DNA of 64,000 nt from the NCBI RefSeq assembly GCF_000759835.1, contig NZ_BBNB01000006.1, forward strand, positions 1 through 64,000, written 5' to 3'. Shown piece by piece: positions 45,170 to 52,345 of this stretch. Position numbers and translations under genes: made by a program. How positions within the stretch are numbered: the stretch's first letter is position 1; every line of letters starts with the position of its first letter. This DNA comes from Citrobacter sedlakii NBRC 105722 (GTDB lineage Bacteria; Pseudomonadota; Gammaproteobacteria; Enterobacterales; Enterobacteriaceae). Under the pieces are notes generated by a model. It was not told where the DNA came from. It ran no database searches and worked only from the letters and a program-made list of their open reading frames with translations.

Positions 45170-45877
45170 TTACCCCCGCGCGGCGCGCAACATCGCCTGA
45201 ACGAGCGGAACCGGTTTACCCGCCAGCGCGCCACGTTCATGCTGGAACAGCGTCGCCACAAAAAACGGATGCGTCACCAGCTCGACCGCGCGGATATCGC
45301 CATTGTCATCCCAGCCGGTCACCCGCAGATCGCCGCTTTCCAGCTCACGGGCAAACGCGTCCGCAATACCATAGTTACAGTGATAGCCTTCCGTAATGAT
45401 CGGCTGACCATAGGCTTTGGCGATCAGCGTATTGGCGCGCAGTTCAATTGCATCCGTTTTTTCGACCAGCGAGCAGGTCAGCGGCATAATAACCATCCGC
45501 CCTTCGGTGTCGGTTTCAGCATGCGCCGCATCGTGCCAGCCCAGCACGTTACGGGCGTATTCCACTATCGCATGTTGAAACCCTCCGCAGGTTCCCAGGA
45601 AAGGAATGCTGTTTTCCCGGGCATAGCGAATGGCGGTCAGCGCGCCGTCGGTATTTTGATAAGGACTGCCCGGCACGACCCAGATTGCGTCATACCCCAC
45701 CAGATCTTCTGCGCTGTTAATTTCCGTACTGGCAAGCCAGTCGTAATCCGCGATCAGCTCAAGGACCGCGGCGGCATCGTCGATGGCCAGGGGAATCGCC
45801 TGATGCGCCGTGACGCTGGCGTTATAATCACCGACCAGCGCGATCCGCAGCGTATCTTTTACAGGGGATATTTCCAT
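45170..45877 (-). CDS. CTP synthase C-terminal-like class I glutamine amidotransferase homologue
   Basis: 235 residues. The triad-like amidotransferase core contains the nucleophile elbow GTCGGFQHA (Cys near residue 95) and the family segments PLAIDDA, VVPGSPYQ and EGYHCNYG. In true CTP synthase the triad His-Pro-Glu is HPEF; here the same place reads THPFFVATLFQHE, so the catalytic Glu appears to be missing. No synthase domain. Known as a seleno- or cysteine-protein family of unknown function. It interrupts the E. coli nimT-yeaO order. Confidence 0.82.
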   Translation of the reverse strand: MEISPVKDTLRIALVGDYNASVTAHQAIPLAIDDAAAVLELIADYDWLASTEINSAEDLVGYDAIWVVPGSPYQNTDGALTAIRYARENSIPFLGTCGGFQHAIVEYARNVLGWHDAAHAETDTEGRMVIMPLTCSLVEKTDAIELRANTLIAKAYGQPIITEGYHCNYGIADAFARELESGDLRVTGWDDNGDIRAVELVTHPFFVATLFQHERGALAGKPVPLVQAMLRAARG

Positions 45878-46025
45878 GAAGAATTCCTTACGTCAGAGCA
45901 ATTGGGGACAACATAAGGAACCTCAGCCTACCGATCTTTTCCCGCTATCACAATCCCTTAATTTAGGGATGGCGAGCCACGAAGTGCTATAGTGGTAACG
46001 TTTTTTTCGTTTTGACGCCTGAATC

Positions 46026-46538
46026 ATGATGAAAAGTAAAATACTGATTAGCGCATGCCTGATGGGGTTTAAGGTTCGCTATAACGGTAGCGAGAAAACC
46101 CATTTAAACGCAGTGCTTTCGCGTCTGCAGGAAGAACAACGTCTGGTCGTTCATTGCCCCGAACTGGCCGCTGGCATGCCGGTACCCCGCCCACCGGCAG
46201 AAATTGTCTTTGCCAATGGCGATGCAGTCATGCAAGGGCGCGCAAAAGTACACGAAAAGACCGGCAACGATGCCACCGCGCATTATCAACTTGCCGCCTG
46301 GCTTGCCCTTCGCGCCGCGCAGGAAGCCGGATGTGTTGTCGCGTTACTTACCGATGGCAGCCCCACCTGCGGCAGCCAGTTTATTTACGACGGCACGTTT
46401 AGCGGCAAACGTCATCCCGGCATGGGGGTCGCTACCGCGCTGCTGCGTCAGCACGGCATTACCGTTTTTTCCGACCAGCAGTTAGCTGACTTTTGCGCCT
46501 GGATTGAAGAGAGAGATAAACATGAAAATTCAGTGTAA
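46026..46538 (+). CDS. DUF523-family protein
   Basis: 170 residues with the DUF523 pattern: ISACLMGFKVRYNGSEKTH near the start, then VVHCPELAAGMPVPRPPAEI and LLTDGSPTCGSQFIYDGTFSG. Conserved Cys residues suggest a metal or redox role, but the function is unknown. It overlaps yeaO by 17 nt, so translation is coupled. Two adjacent ATGs (46026, 46029) are possible starts and no strong ribosome site is visible. Confidence 0.85.
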   Translation: MMKSKILISACLMGFKVRYNGSEKTHLNAVLSRLQEEQRLVVHCPELAAGMPVPRPPAEIVFANGDAVMQGRAKVHEKTGNDATAHYQLAAWLALRAAQEAGCVVALLTDGSPTCGSQFIYDGTFSGKRHPGMGVATALLRQHGITVFSDQQLADFCAWIEERDKHENSV

Positions 46539-46869
46539 GCGCGTTTATGAACCCGCAGAACAACGCGACGGTTACCGCGTGCTGGTGGATCGCTTGTGGC
46601 CGCGGGGCATCAAAAAAGCGGATCTCGCTTTTGATGAATGGGTCAAAACGCTTACCCCGTCGACCGAACTGCGTAAGATGCTTCATGCCGCAACGATTGA
46701 TTTTACGCACTTTGCCGGGCTGTATCGTGCGGAACTCGCCGCCGAGCGCCAGGAAGGGGAACGGCTGGCGAAGATTGCCCGTCAGCAAACGCTGACGTTA
46801 CTGTACGCGGCCAAAAACGACGAACAGAATCACGCCCTTGTGCTGGCGGACTGGCTACGCGAGCTGTGA
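46522..46869 (+). CDS. yeaO: YeaO, DUF488 protein
   Basis: 115 residues. DUF488 pattern CKRVYEPAEQRDGYRVLVDRLWPRGIKK then LTLLYAAKNDEQNHALVLADWL, as in E. coli YeaO. Related proteins are uncharacterised small DNA/RNA-metabolism or stress factors. The ATG at 46522 lies inside the end of the DUF523 gene. The last 15 nt overlap a convergent gene. Confidence 0.92.
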   Translation: MKIQCKRVYEPAEQRDGYRVLVDRLWPRGIKKADLAFDEWVKTLTPSTELRKMLHAATIDFTHFAGLYRAELAAERQEGERLAKIARQQTLTLLYAAKNDEQNHALVLADWLREL

Positions 46870-47166
46870 TTCGCGGGCATTGACTGCATCAGGCTGCGCG
46901 TCGGGTAACAGTGGCATCAGGTGCTCCGCACGTACCCAGGCAAACCCCTGCTGCCCATTCGCGGCAACCACATCGCCTGTCACCAGCCAGAGCGCCCGCG
47001 GCGTCTCTTTTGGCAGCATGGTCGTAAAGCCATTTACCGGGTTGATAAACACCTCGCCCGGTTGACACAGGTGAAACAGTTCTACCGACTTGCCAATATT
47101 GCAACGTCCGGCGGACGTTTTCGCGCCAATAATCATCGCCAGCGTGCCTGGCTTTAACTGGAACAT
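46855..47166 (-). CDS. Hypothetical protein, small beta-rich fold possible
   Basis: 103 residues: MFQLKPGTLAMIIGAKTSAG...VELFHLCQPGEVFINPVNGF...RALWLVTGDVVAANGQQGFAWVRAEHLMPL. The alternation of hydrophobic and polar residues suggests a small SH3-like barrel. I do not recognise the family. It starts after AGAGAAG and its 3' end overlaps yeaO by 15 nt. No close counterpart known to me in E. coli K-12. Confidence 0.6.
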   Translation of the reverse strand: MFQLKPGTLAMIIGAKTSAGRCNIGKSVELFHLCQPGEVFINPVNGFTTMLPKETPRALWLVTGDVVAANGQQGFAWVRAEHLMPLLPDAQPDAVNARESQLA

Positions 47167-47239
47167 ACTTCTCTCGTTACGCTCTTGTACTGTAGATTAA
47201 GACTAATCCGAGAGATGATAGCCTGCCAGGCCCCTGTTG

Positions 47240-47494
47240 TCACTTCGTGGATTGCGGATGATCGCGACGCCACAGTTCCCATTCGTCAATGACTTCGCCG
47301 CCCGGCAGTTTGCAATCGGAGCGCACGCCCTGCGGGCTTTGCACCGGCACTAACGTCCCGCCTTTTTGCTCACAATAGACCGCCGCAGGGTTTGCCATCC
47401 CCACCTTCGGTGGCTTTGGCGCATCAGGTTGCGATGCCGTCGTACAGGCTGATAATAAACAGGCGCATGACAGCGCGATAAGCAGTGATTTCAT
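47240..47494 (-). CDS. yoaF: YoaF, DUF333 lipoprotein
   Basis: 84 residues. Lipoprotein signal with lipobox LLSAC (Cys17). The DUF333 core NPAAVYCEQKGGTLVPVQSPQGVRSDCKLPGGEVIDEWELWRR is close to E. coli YoaF and gives a two-Cys fold. The ATG at 47494 follows GGAGGG. Function unknown. Confidence 0.93.
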   Translation of the reverse strand: MKSLLIALSCACLLSACTTASQPDAPKPPKVGMANPAAVYCEQKGGTLVPVQSPQGVRSDCKLPGGEVIDEWELWRRDHPQSTK

Positions 47495-47655
47495 ATTCCC
47501 TCCGTTAACGGTGATAGCGCACTAGCGTACCGCGACTGCCTTCCGGTCACCATGTTTTCCTGCGTCGTCGTTAAAAGCGTGCGGACATTCTCTTTTGTCA
47601 CTCATTAACCCCTGTTATCCTTGCGGTTCTTTGCATACTTCTGACAGGTGATCGC

Positions 47656-47754
47656 ATGAGACTGGGCATTCTGTTTCCCGTCGTCATTTTTATTACGGCC
47701 GTGGTTTTTCTGGCGTGGTTTTTTATCGGCGGCTATGCCGCGCCGGGAGCATAA
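47656..47754 (+). CDS. yoaK: YoaK, small inner-membrane protein (32 residues)
   Basis: Short gene for a single-span protein: MRLGILFPVVIFITAVVFLA then WFFIGGYAAPGA. Near-identical to my recollection of E. coli YoaK. Starts at ATG 47656 after AGGTG, stops at TAA 47752-47754. Followed 3 nt later by the broken yoaJ, so they form a small-protein operon. In E. coli dgcP (yeaP) precedes yoaK; here it is missing. Confidence 0.9.
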   Translation: MRLGILFPVVIFITAVVFLAWFFIGGYAAPGA

Positions 47755-47757
47755 TTC

Positions 47758-47831
47758 ATGAAAAAACAACCCTAATAATGATCGCCGTAGCGATGGTCGC
47801 TGTGCTGGGAACCGCGTTAGGCTGGTGGTGA
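47758..47831 (+). pseudogene. yoaJ: yoaJ, small membrane protein gene with a one-base frameshift
   Basis: The frame opened at ATG 47758 reads only MKKQP then TAA. Adding one A to the A-run after the ATG (7 instead of 6) restores MKKTTLIMIAVAMVAV then LGTALGWW ending in TGA at 47829-47831, matching E. coli YoaJ (24 residues). The downstream frame is otherwise clean. A 17-codon in-frame remnant could start at ATG 47778. Possible causes are real loss, homopolymer slippage or a sequencing error. Confidence 0.85.
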
Positions 47832-47847
47832 CGCTGGTCTAAATGAC

Positions 47848-47872
47848 AAAGGCCACCCTGAGGTAGCCTTTT
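47848..47872. terminator. Bidirectional terminator between yoaJ and yeaQ
   Basis: AAAGGC...ACC (47848-47857) pairs with GGT...GCCTTT (47862-47871) with T/A-rich flanks on both sides. Confidence 0.75.
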
Positions 47873-47890
47873 GTCTGCAAATTTTACCGT

Positions 47891-48139
47891 TTAGCTTTTG
47901 ATTTTTCTGTAGATAACCAGCACGACAATCGCGCCGATTACCGCGACCGCGAAGCTGCCGAAGTTAAAGCCGTCCACTTTCCCGAAGCCCAAAAGCGTGC
48001 TGATCCAGCCGCCGACGACGGCGCCGACGATCCCCAGAATGATCGTCATGAAGAAACCACCACCATCCTTACCAGGCATAATCCACTTCGCCAGAATACC
48101 TGCAATAAGACCAAAAATAATCCATGAAAGAATGCCCAT
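47891..48139 (-). CDS. yeaQ: YeaQ, GlsB/YeaQ/YmgE-family membrane protein
   Basis: 82 residues with three hydrophobic segments and the family motif LIAGILAKWIMPGKDGGG near residue 20, and GIVGAVVGGWIS. A small stress-related (transglycosylase-associated) protein in the inner membrane. Near-identical to E. coli YeaQ. Confidence 0.95.
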   Translation of the reverse strand: MGILSWIIFGLIAGILAKWIMPGKDGGGFFMTIILGIVGAVVGGWISTLLGFGKVDGFNFGSFAVAVIGAIVVLVIYRKIKS

Positions 48140-48270
48140 TTTTTCCTCACTTATGTTTTTACGTTAGCGGTTTAGTCGCCGTTAAAAAGCATAGCACATC
48201 ATCAGGAAATTGAAATTTGTGATGAAAATCACTTTATTTACCCTGCGTTGTTCTCCTACAAAAGTTGGGG

Positions 48271-48299
48271 TTGCATATTCAAATGATAAAGATTATCTT
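48271..48299 (+). promoter_or_regulatory. Promoter with Fur box driving the RyhB-like sRNA
   Basis: TTGCAT (48271-48276), 17-nt spacer, TATCTT (48294-48299) form a sigma70 promoter. Over it lies a Fur operator: positions 48279-48297 match the 19-bp consensus at 14 places (ATGATAA...ATTATC core). Iron-replete Fur would block the promoter. This region also holds the yeaQ promoter on the other strand. Confidence 0.82.
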
Positions 48300-48306
48300 T
48301 CTCATT

Positions 48307-48400
48307 ACTGAATAGTTGAGCAAAAAGCTCAGGTATTCAGTACGACATTGCTCACATTGCTTCCAGTATTTCTTGCCCGCCTCTGTGCGGGCTTTTTTTT
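48307..48400 (+). ncRNA. RyhB paralogue (RyhB-2/RfrB/IsrE-type) iron-regulated sRNA
   Basis: The core at 48341-48370 (TACGACATTGCTCACATTGC then TTCCAGTATT) is nearly identical to the conserved RyhB seed region. A 5' stem-loop CTGAAT...TTGAGC-AAAAA-GCTCA...ATTCAG lies at 48308-48340. The end is a terminator GCCCGC...GCGGGC plus T-run (48375-48400). The predicted length is about 94 nt, with start inferred at A48307. It lies beside yeaQ, as I recall for Salmonella RyhB-2. Expected role: Hfq-dependent repression of iron-using proteins when iron is scarce. Confidence 0.87.
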
Positions 48401-48487
48401 GACGTTGCCTCGTCATTTATGTCGAACGGGCTGTCATTTCCTCCCCCTTCCTGTTCCAGAACCGCGCCACTGCGGGTTTCTTCATTC

Positions 48488-48503
48488 TGGCACGCATTAT
48501 GCT
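48488..48503 (+). promoter_or_regulatory. Sigma54 promoter of the fdhF-like gene
   Basis: TGGCACG-CATT-ATGCT has a perfect -24 half and a -12 half with one mismatch, about 100 nt before the start codon. TGTCG...TGTCA at 48420-48436 might be an FhlA-type upstream site. E. coli fdhF is FhlA/sigma54 dependent, so the same control by formate is likely. Confidence 0.75.
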
Positions 48504-48602
48504 TATCGCCATGCGTCATAATGACAATCCGAAGCGTCGGCGACAGTGCTGACGCTTCCTCTACAATTCGCGCTATTTCAGCATTTAACAGGTCTGTTAT
48601 TG

Positions 48603-50750
48603 ATGAAAAAAATCACCAGTGTGTGCCCCTACTGCGGGGCCGGGTGCAAGCTCAAGCTTGTTGTTGAAAATAACAAAATCATCCGCGCCGAAGCGGCTGA
48701 GGGTGTGACCAACCAGAACCAGCTCTGCCTGAAAGGTTACTATGGTTGGGACTTCCTGAACGATACCCGCCTGCTGACGCCCCGTCTGACTCGCCCCATG
48801 ATCCGCTATGAAAAAGGCGCTAAATTTACCCCGGTCAGTTGGGATGAAGCCATCCGCTACACCGCGCATCGTTTGCTGGCTATCCGCGATACCTTTGGTC
48901 CACGCGCCATTATGACGACCGGTTCTTCCCGCGGGACGGGGAATGAAACCAATTATGTCATGCAGAAATTCGCCCGTGCGGTTCTTCATACCAACAATGT
49001 GGATTGTTGCGCCCGCGTATGCCACGGTCCTTCCGTCGCCGGACTTCAGGAAACCCTGGGCAATGGCGCAATGAGTAACGCCATTAGCGATATTGAACAT
49101 TCCAAATGCCTGCTGATCTTTGGCTATAACTGTGCGGACTCTCACCCTATCGTGGCGCGCCGGGTCATTAAAGCGCGTCAGAATGGCGCAAAAATTATCG
49201 TCTGCGATCCTCGCCGTATTGAAACTGCCCGCATTGCCGATCAGCATCTGCAGCTTAAAAACGGGTGCAATATGGCGCTGGTTAACGCCTTTGGCTACGT
49301 GCTGATTGACGAGCAGTTATACGACAAAGCGTATGTGCAGCAGCATACAGAGGGCCTGGATGCCTACTGGCAGACGGTGAAAGACTATTCCCCTGAAGCC
49401 GTGGAACATCTGACTGGCGTTCCGGCTTTGCAGGTGCGCCAGGCAATGCGCACCTTTGCCGCCGCCCCTTCGGCAACCGTGATGTGGGGAATGGGCGTGA
49501 CGCAGTTCGGCCAGGCGGTTGACGTGGTGCGGGGGTTATCCAGCCTCGCTTTGTTGACCGGTAATCTGGGGCGCCCTTACGTCGGCGTCGGACCGGTGCG
49601 CGGACAGAATAACGTTCAGGGTGCCTGTGATATGGGCGTGTTACCTAATCTGTTCCCGGGGTACCAGAGCGTGACCGATCCGGTTATTCGTCAGAAGTTC
49701 GCCCATGCCTGGGGTATCAATCCTGAGCGGATGGACGAACGCGTCGGGACGCGCATCACCGAAGTACCGCATCTGGCGCTGGAAGGTAATATCAAAGCCT
49801 ACTACATCATGGGAGAGGATCCGCTGCAAACAGAAGCTGATTTGAGCCTGGTTCGCAAAGGCTTCGAGGCGCTGGATTTTGTCGTGGTACAGGATATTTT
49901 CATGACCAAGACCGCAGAGATGGCCGACGTCATTTTACCGGCAACCTCCTGGGGCGAACACGGCGGCGTATTCACCTGTGCTGACCGCGGCTTTCAACGT
50001 TTTGAAAAAGCCATTGAACCGACCGGTGACGTGAAGCGCGACTGGGAAATTATCAGCCTGCTGGCCAGCGAAATGGGGTATCCCATGCATTATGACAACA
50101 ATCAGCAAATCTGGGATGAGATGCGCGAACTGTGTCCGCTGTTCTATGGCGTAACGTACGAAAAAATGGGTGAAATGGGACACGTACAATGGCCCTGCCC
50201 GGACCTCGATCATCCCGGAACGCCCTATTTGTACGCCAACAGTCGCTTTGACACGCCAGACGGCAAAGGCAAGCTGTTTGCCGCACCGTGGCGCGCGCCT
50301 GCGGAAATTCCGGATGAGACGTACCCGATGGTGCTCTGTACGGTACGCGAAGTGGGTCACTATTCCTGCCGCTCGATGACCGGGAACTGTGCGGCGCTTC
50401 AGGCGCTTGCCGATGAGCCGGGCTATGTGCAGATTGCCGCCCAGGACGCACAGGAACTGGGGATCCGCCATCGCGATCTGGTGTGGGTCAGTTCGCGACG
50501 CGGCAAAGTGATCAGCCGGGCCGATGTCTCAGAGCGCATTAACCGCGGCACGGTGTATATGACCTACCAGTGGTGGATTGGCGCATGCAACGAACTGACG
50601 CAGGACAACCTCGACCCTATCTCAAAAACGCCGGAAACCAAGTATTGCGCGGTGAAGGTAGAAAAAATTACCGATCAACAGTGGGCTGAACGATACGCCG
50701 CGCAGACCTACAGCGAGATGAAAATGCGACTGTGTGAGGCGATCGCCTGA
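48603..50750 (+). CDS. fdhF: FdhF-like formate dehydrogenase H, cysteine form
   Basis: 715 residues, the E. coli FdhF length. Molybdopterin (bis-MGD) oxidoreductase that oxidises formate. [4Fe-4S] ligands are Cys8, Cys11, Cys15 and Cys42. At residue 140, where E. coli has selenocysteine (UGA), this gene reads TGC for Cys (VDCCARVCHGPS, codon at 49020-49022); the following His141 is kept. No hyc or hyd genes are adjacent, so the electron acceptor is not encoded here. The ATG at 48603 gives MKKITSVCPYC. Whether a Sec-type fdhF exists elsewhere cannot be seen. Confidence 0.92.
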   Translation: MKKITSVCPYCGAGCKLKLVVENNKIIRAEAAEGVTNQNQLCLKGYYGWDFLNDTRLLTPRLTRPMIRYEKGAKFTPVSWDEAIRYTAHRLLAIRDTFGPRAIMTTGSSRGTGNETNYVMQKFARAVLHTNNVDCCARVCHGPSVAGLQETLGNGAMSNAISDIEHSKCLLIFGYNCADSHPIVARRVIKARQNGAKIIVCDPRRIETARIADQHLQLKNGCNMALVNAFGYVLIDEQLYDKAYVQQHTEGLDAYWQTVKDYSPEAVEHLTGVPALQVRQAMRTFAAAPSATVMWGMGVTQFGQAVDVVRGLSSLALLTGNLGRPYVGVGPVRGQNNVQGACDMGVLPNLFPGYQSVTDPVIRQKFAHAWGINPERMDERVGTRITEVPHLALEGNIKAYYIMGEDPLQTEADLSLVRKGFEALDFVVVQDIFMTKTAEMADVILPATSWGEHGGVFTCADRGFQRFEKAIEPTGDVKRDWEIISLLASEMGYPMHYDNNQQIWDEMRELCPLFYGVTYEKMGEMGHVQWPCPDLDHPGTPYLYANSRFDTPDGKGKLFAAPWRAPAEIPDETYPMVLCTVREVGHYSCRSMTGNCAALQALADEPGYVQIAAQDAQELGIRHRDLVWVSSRRGKVISRADVSERINRGTVYMTYQWWIGACNELTQDNLDPISKTPETKYCAVKVEKITDQQWAERYAAQTYSEMKMRLCEAIA

Positions 50751-50761
50751 CAGCGTTTGCA

Positions 50762-50786
50762 CCTGAACCCGCAGTGCGGGTTCAGG
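50762..50786. terminator. Perfect hairpin between fdhF and the membrane protein gene
   Basis: CCTGAACCCGCA (50762-50773) and TGCGGGTTCAGG (50775-50786) form a 12-bp perfect stem between convergent genes. There is no T-run, so termination efficiency is uncertain. Confidence 0.65.
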
Positions 50787-50792
50787 CCGCGT

Positions 50793-51440
50793 TCAATAGC
50801 CGACGTGCTGCGGCTCGCCCAGCGACAGCACGCGCGCTTCCCGCCGTTTATCCTTCCGCATAAATCCCAGCGTGATAAAAAACAGCCCTGCCATAAAGGG
50901 CAATTCATACAACTCTTCAATCAAATCGGTATAGTTGACGTCGTGCAAAAAGAGCGGAGCCAGCAGACGGTGATGTTCGACAGTATCCGAAATCAAAAAC
51001 GAACAGGCTGTCAGCGCAAACAGCCACACGGGAAGCGGTTCCTCACGCAGACGACGCGCAATCTCCCGGCGCAGTGAAGCAGACAGGCAAACCGGTAACA
51101 CCAGCGCGGCAATCAGTATGACCGAGATCCCCCGAAACAGTATTCTGGGTTCGTCAGGAAAATAATCGCGTCCCCAACTGGTGCTTCGCCCCAGCAGCAC
51201 TACCCACCAGACCACCGCCCATAACCAGAACTGTTTCGCGCCTTCAGGTCGGGAAAGCGGTCGGATATACCAGGCGGTGAACAACGCGCCAAACAGTAGC
51301 CATAGCGCCTGTCCGTTCTCAACCCACGCGACAAGCGCGCCATGAAAAAGCGGCAAATGCCAGTTTGCGGTGAACGGGATCGCGACGGCAGCTAGCGTAA
51401 GAAAGCCGGTTGTGGAGGAAAAACGTGCGTCAAGTTTCAT
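50793..51440 (-). CDS. Unidentified polytopic inner-membrane protein
   Basis: 215 residues with about six hydrophobic segments and conserved-looking polar spots (WGRDYFPDEP, LISDTVEHH, DVNYTDLIEELYELPFM). I do not recognise the family and assign no function. It is convergent with fdhF and upstream of it is about 200 nt of AT-rich DNA without a gene. Confidence 0.75.
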   Translation of the reverse strand: MKLDARFSSTTGFLTLAAVAIPFTANWHLPLFHGALVAWVENGQALWLLFGALFTAWYIRPLSRPEGAKQFWLWAVVWWVVLLGRSTSWGRDYFPDEPRILFRGISVILIAALVLPVCLSASLRREIARRLREEPLPVWLFALTACSFLISDTVEHHRLLAPLFLHDVNYTDLIEELYELPFMAGLFFITLGFMRKDKRREARVLSLGEPQHVGY

Positions 51441-51582
51441 GGGTATCAGTTCTGTTAAGGTTCTGTTACCCGATCATAAATTTTACGAATATTCTTACCT
51501 TAGCAATCCATGCGGTGAACTTAAGGTTTTCTTAAGGTTTCGTTTCAATTCATTTCTGTGATGTGTCAAACATTGCGAAAAG

Positions 51583-51624
51583 ACAAAAAAAACCGTACTG
51601 CATCGCCTGTATGCAGTACGGTTG
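51583..51624 (-). terminator. Terminator after yoaG
   Basis: ACCGTACTGCAT (51592-51603) and ATGCAGTACGGT (51611-51622) form a 12-bp stem. The A-run on its left becomes the U-tract of the minus-strand yeaR-yoaG transcript. Confidence 0.9.
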
Positions 51625-51639
51625 TTATTTCCGACGGTC

Positions 51640-51822
51640 TTACCAGCCGCAGACGTCGTGCTCGTTTTCCGTATCGTATGAACGAACCGTATTCACCAGA
51701 TCTTTGACCACCTCAGCGGCCACTTCCGGCACCAGCAGGGTCATCGGCGCATCGGTTTCATAATCGACAGACACACCATTGCTGTTATTCGTCACGCTGA
51801 CGGTATAGGTTGCTTTTCCCAT
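51640..51822 (-). CDS. yoaG: YoaG, small conserved protein of the yeaR-yoaG operon
   Basis: 60 residues, MGKATYTVSVTNNSNGVSVD then YETDAPMTLLVPEVAAEVVKD and a C-terminal DVCGW. Homologue of E. coli YoaG, a small dimeric protein. Two nt after yeaR, so cotranscribed. Induced by nitrate and nitric oxide with yeaR in E. coli. Function unknown. Confidence 0.92.
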   Translation of the reverse strand: MGKATYTVSVTNNSNGVSVDYETDAPMTLLVPEVAAEVVKDLVNTVRSYDTENEHDVCGW

Positions 51823-51824
51823 GA

Positions 51825-52187
51825 TTATTTCTTCCCGGTATGAATGACTTTTCGTTGGTTTGCGCTTTCCAGCAGAACCTCCGGCGCGACGAAAAAATCG
51901 ATATTGAAATAGGTGTCATCGGTCATCACTTCGATGTTGTGCCACTTTTCAGGTGGAAAAACACCAAACTGACCGGCTTCGATGATCATCACTTTTTCCG
52001 GTTCCGGACTGTGTTCATCGGCATAGCCGAGATATTTGACCGCCCCCTGCATCACCGACAGGCGGGGATACACCCCCGGTCGGGTTCCTTTATCAAGGTG
52101 GCGTTCGAAAATTCCGGCAGGCGCGGTCTCTTTATTCCAGAACGGCGTGGAGCGCGTATGGATATGGTTTTGTGGAATCTGAAGCAT
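51825..52187 (-). CDS. yeaR: YeaR, cupin-like DUF1971 protein
   Basis: 120 residues, TehB-N-like cupin: FERHLDKGTRPGVYPRLSVMQGAVKYLGYAD, then EAGQFGVFPPEKWHNIEVMTDDTYFNIDFFV. In E. coli yeaR-yoaG is activated by NarL and repressed by NsrR, so it responds to nitrate and NO. The NsrR-like palindrome upstream supports the same control here. Confidence 0.93.
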   Translation of the reverse strand: MLQIPQNHIHTRSTPFWNKETAPAGIFERHLDKGTRPGVYPRLSVMQGAVKYLGYADEHSPEPEKVMIIEAGQFGVFPPEKWHNIEVMTDDTYFNIDFFVAPEVLLESANQRKVIHTGKK

Positions 52188-52257
52188 GTTCTTCCCTCAT
52201 CCAGTCGATAGATGCGGTTGTGTTTAACCCGCTGTTCCAGAAAGGTTACGCCTCATA

Positions 52258-52280
52258 ACTGGCATTTTAAATACACCAAA
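52258..52280 (-). promoter_or_regulatory. NsrR-like operator upstream of yeaR
   Basis: On the minus strand GGTGTATTT-AAAATGCCAG approximates the NsrR palindrome (GATGYATTT-N-AAATRCATC), about 75-90 nt before yeaR. Half-site quality is moderate. Confidence 0.55.
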
Positions 52281-52345
52281 AGGGGCACATGCTTCTTTTC
52301 CACTGTCGGGGCGACACGCCTACTTGTGCGCCTCGCCCCATGATA

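Noticed and set aside
48603..50750. FdhF as a UGA selenoprotein
   Set aside because: Position 140 is TGC and the frame has no internal TGA, so no recoding is needed.
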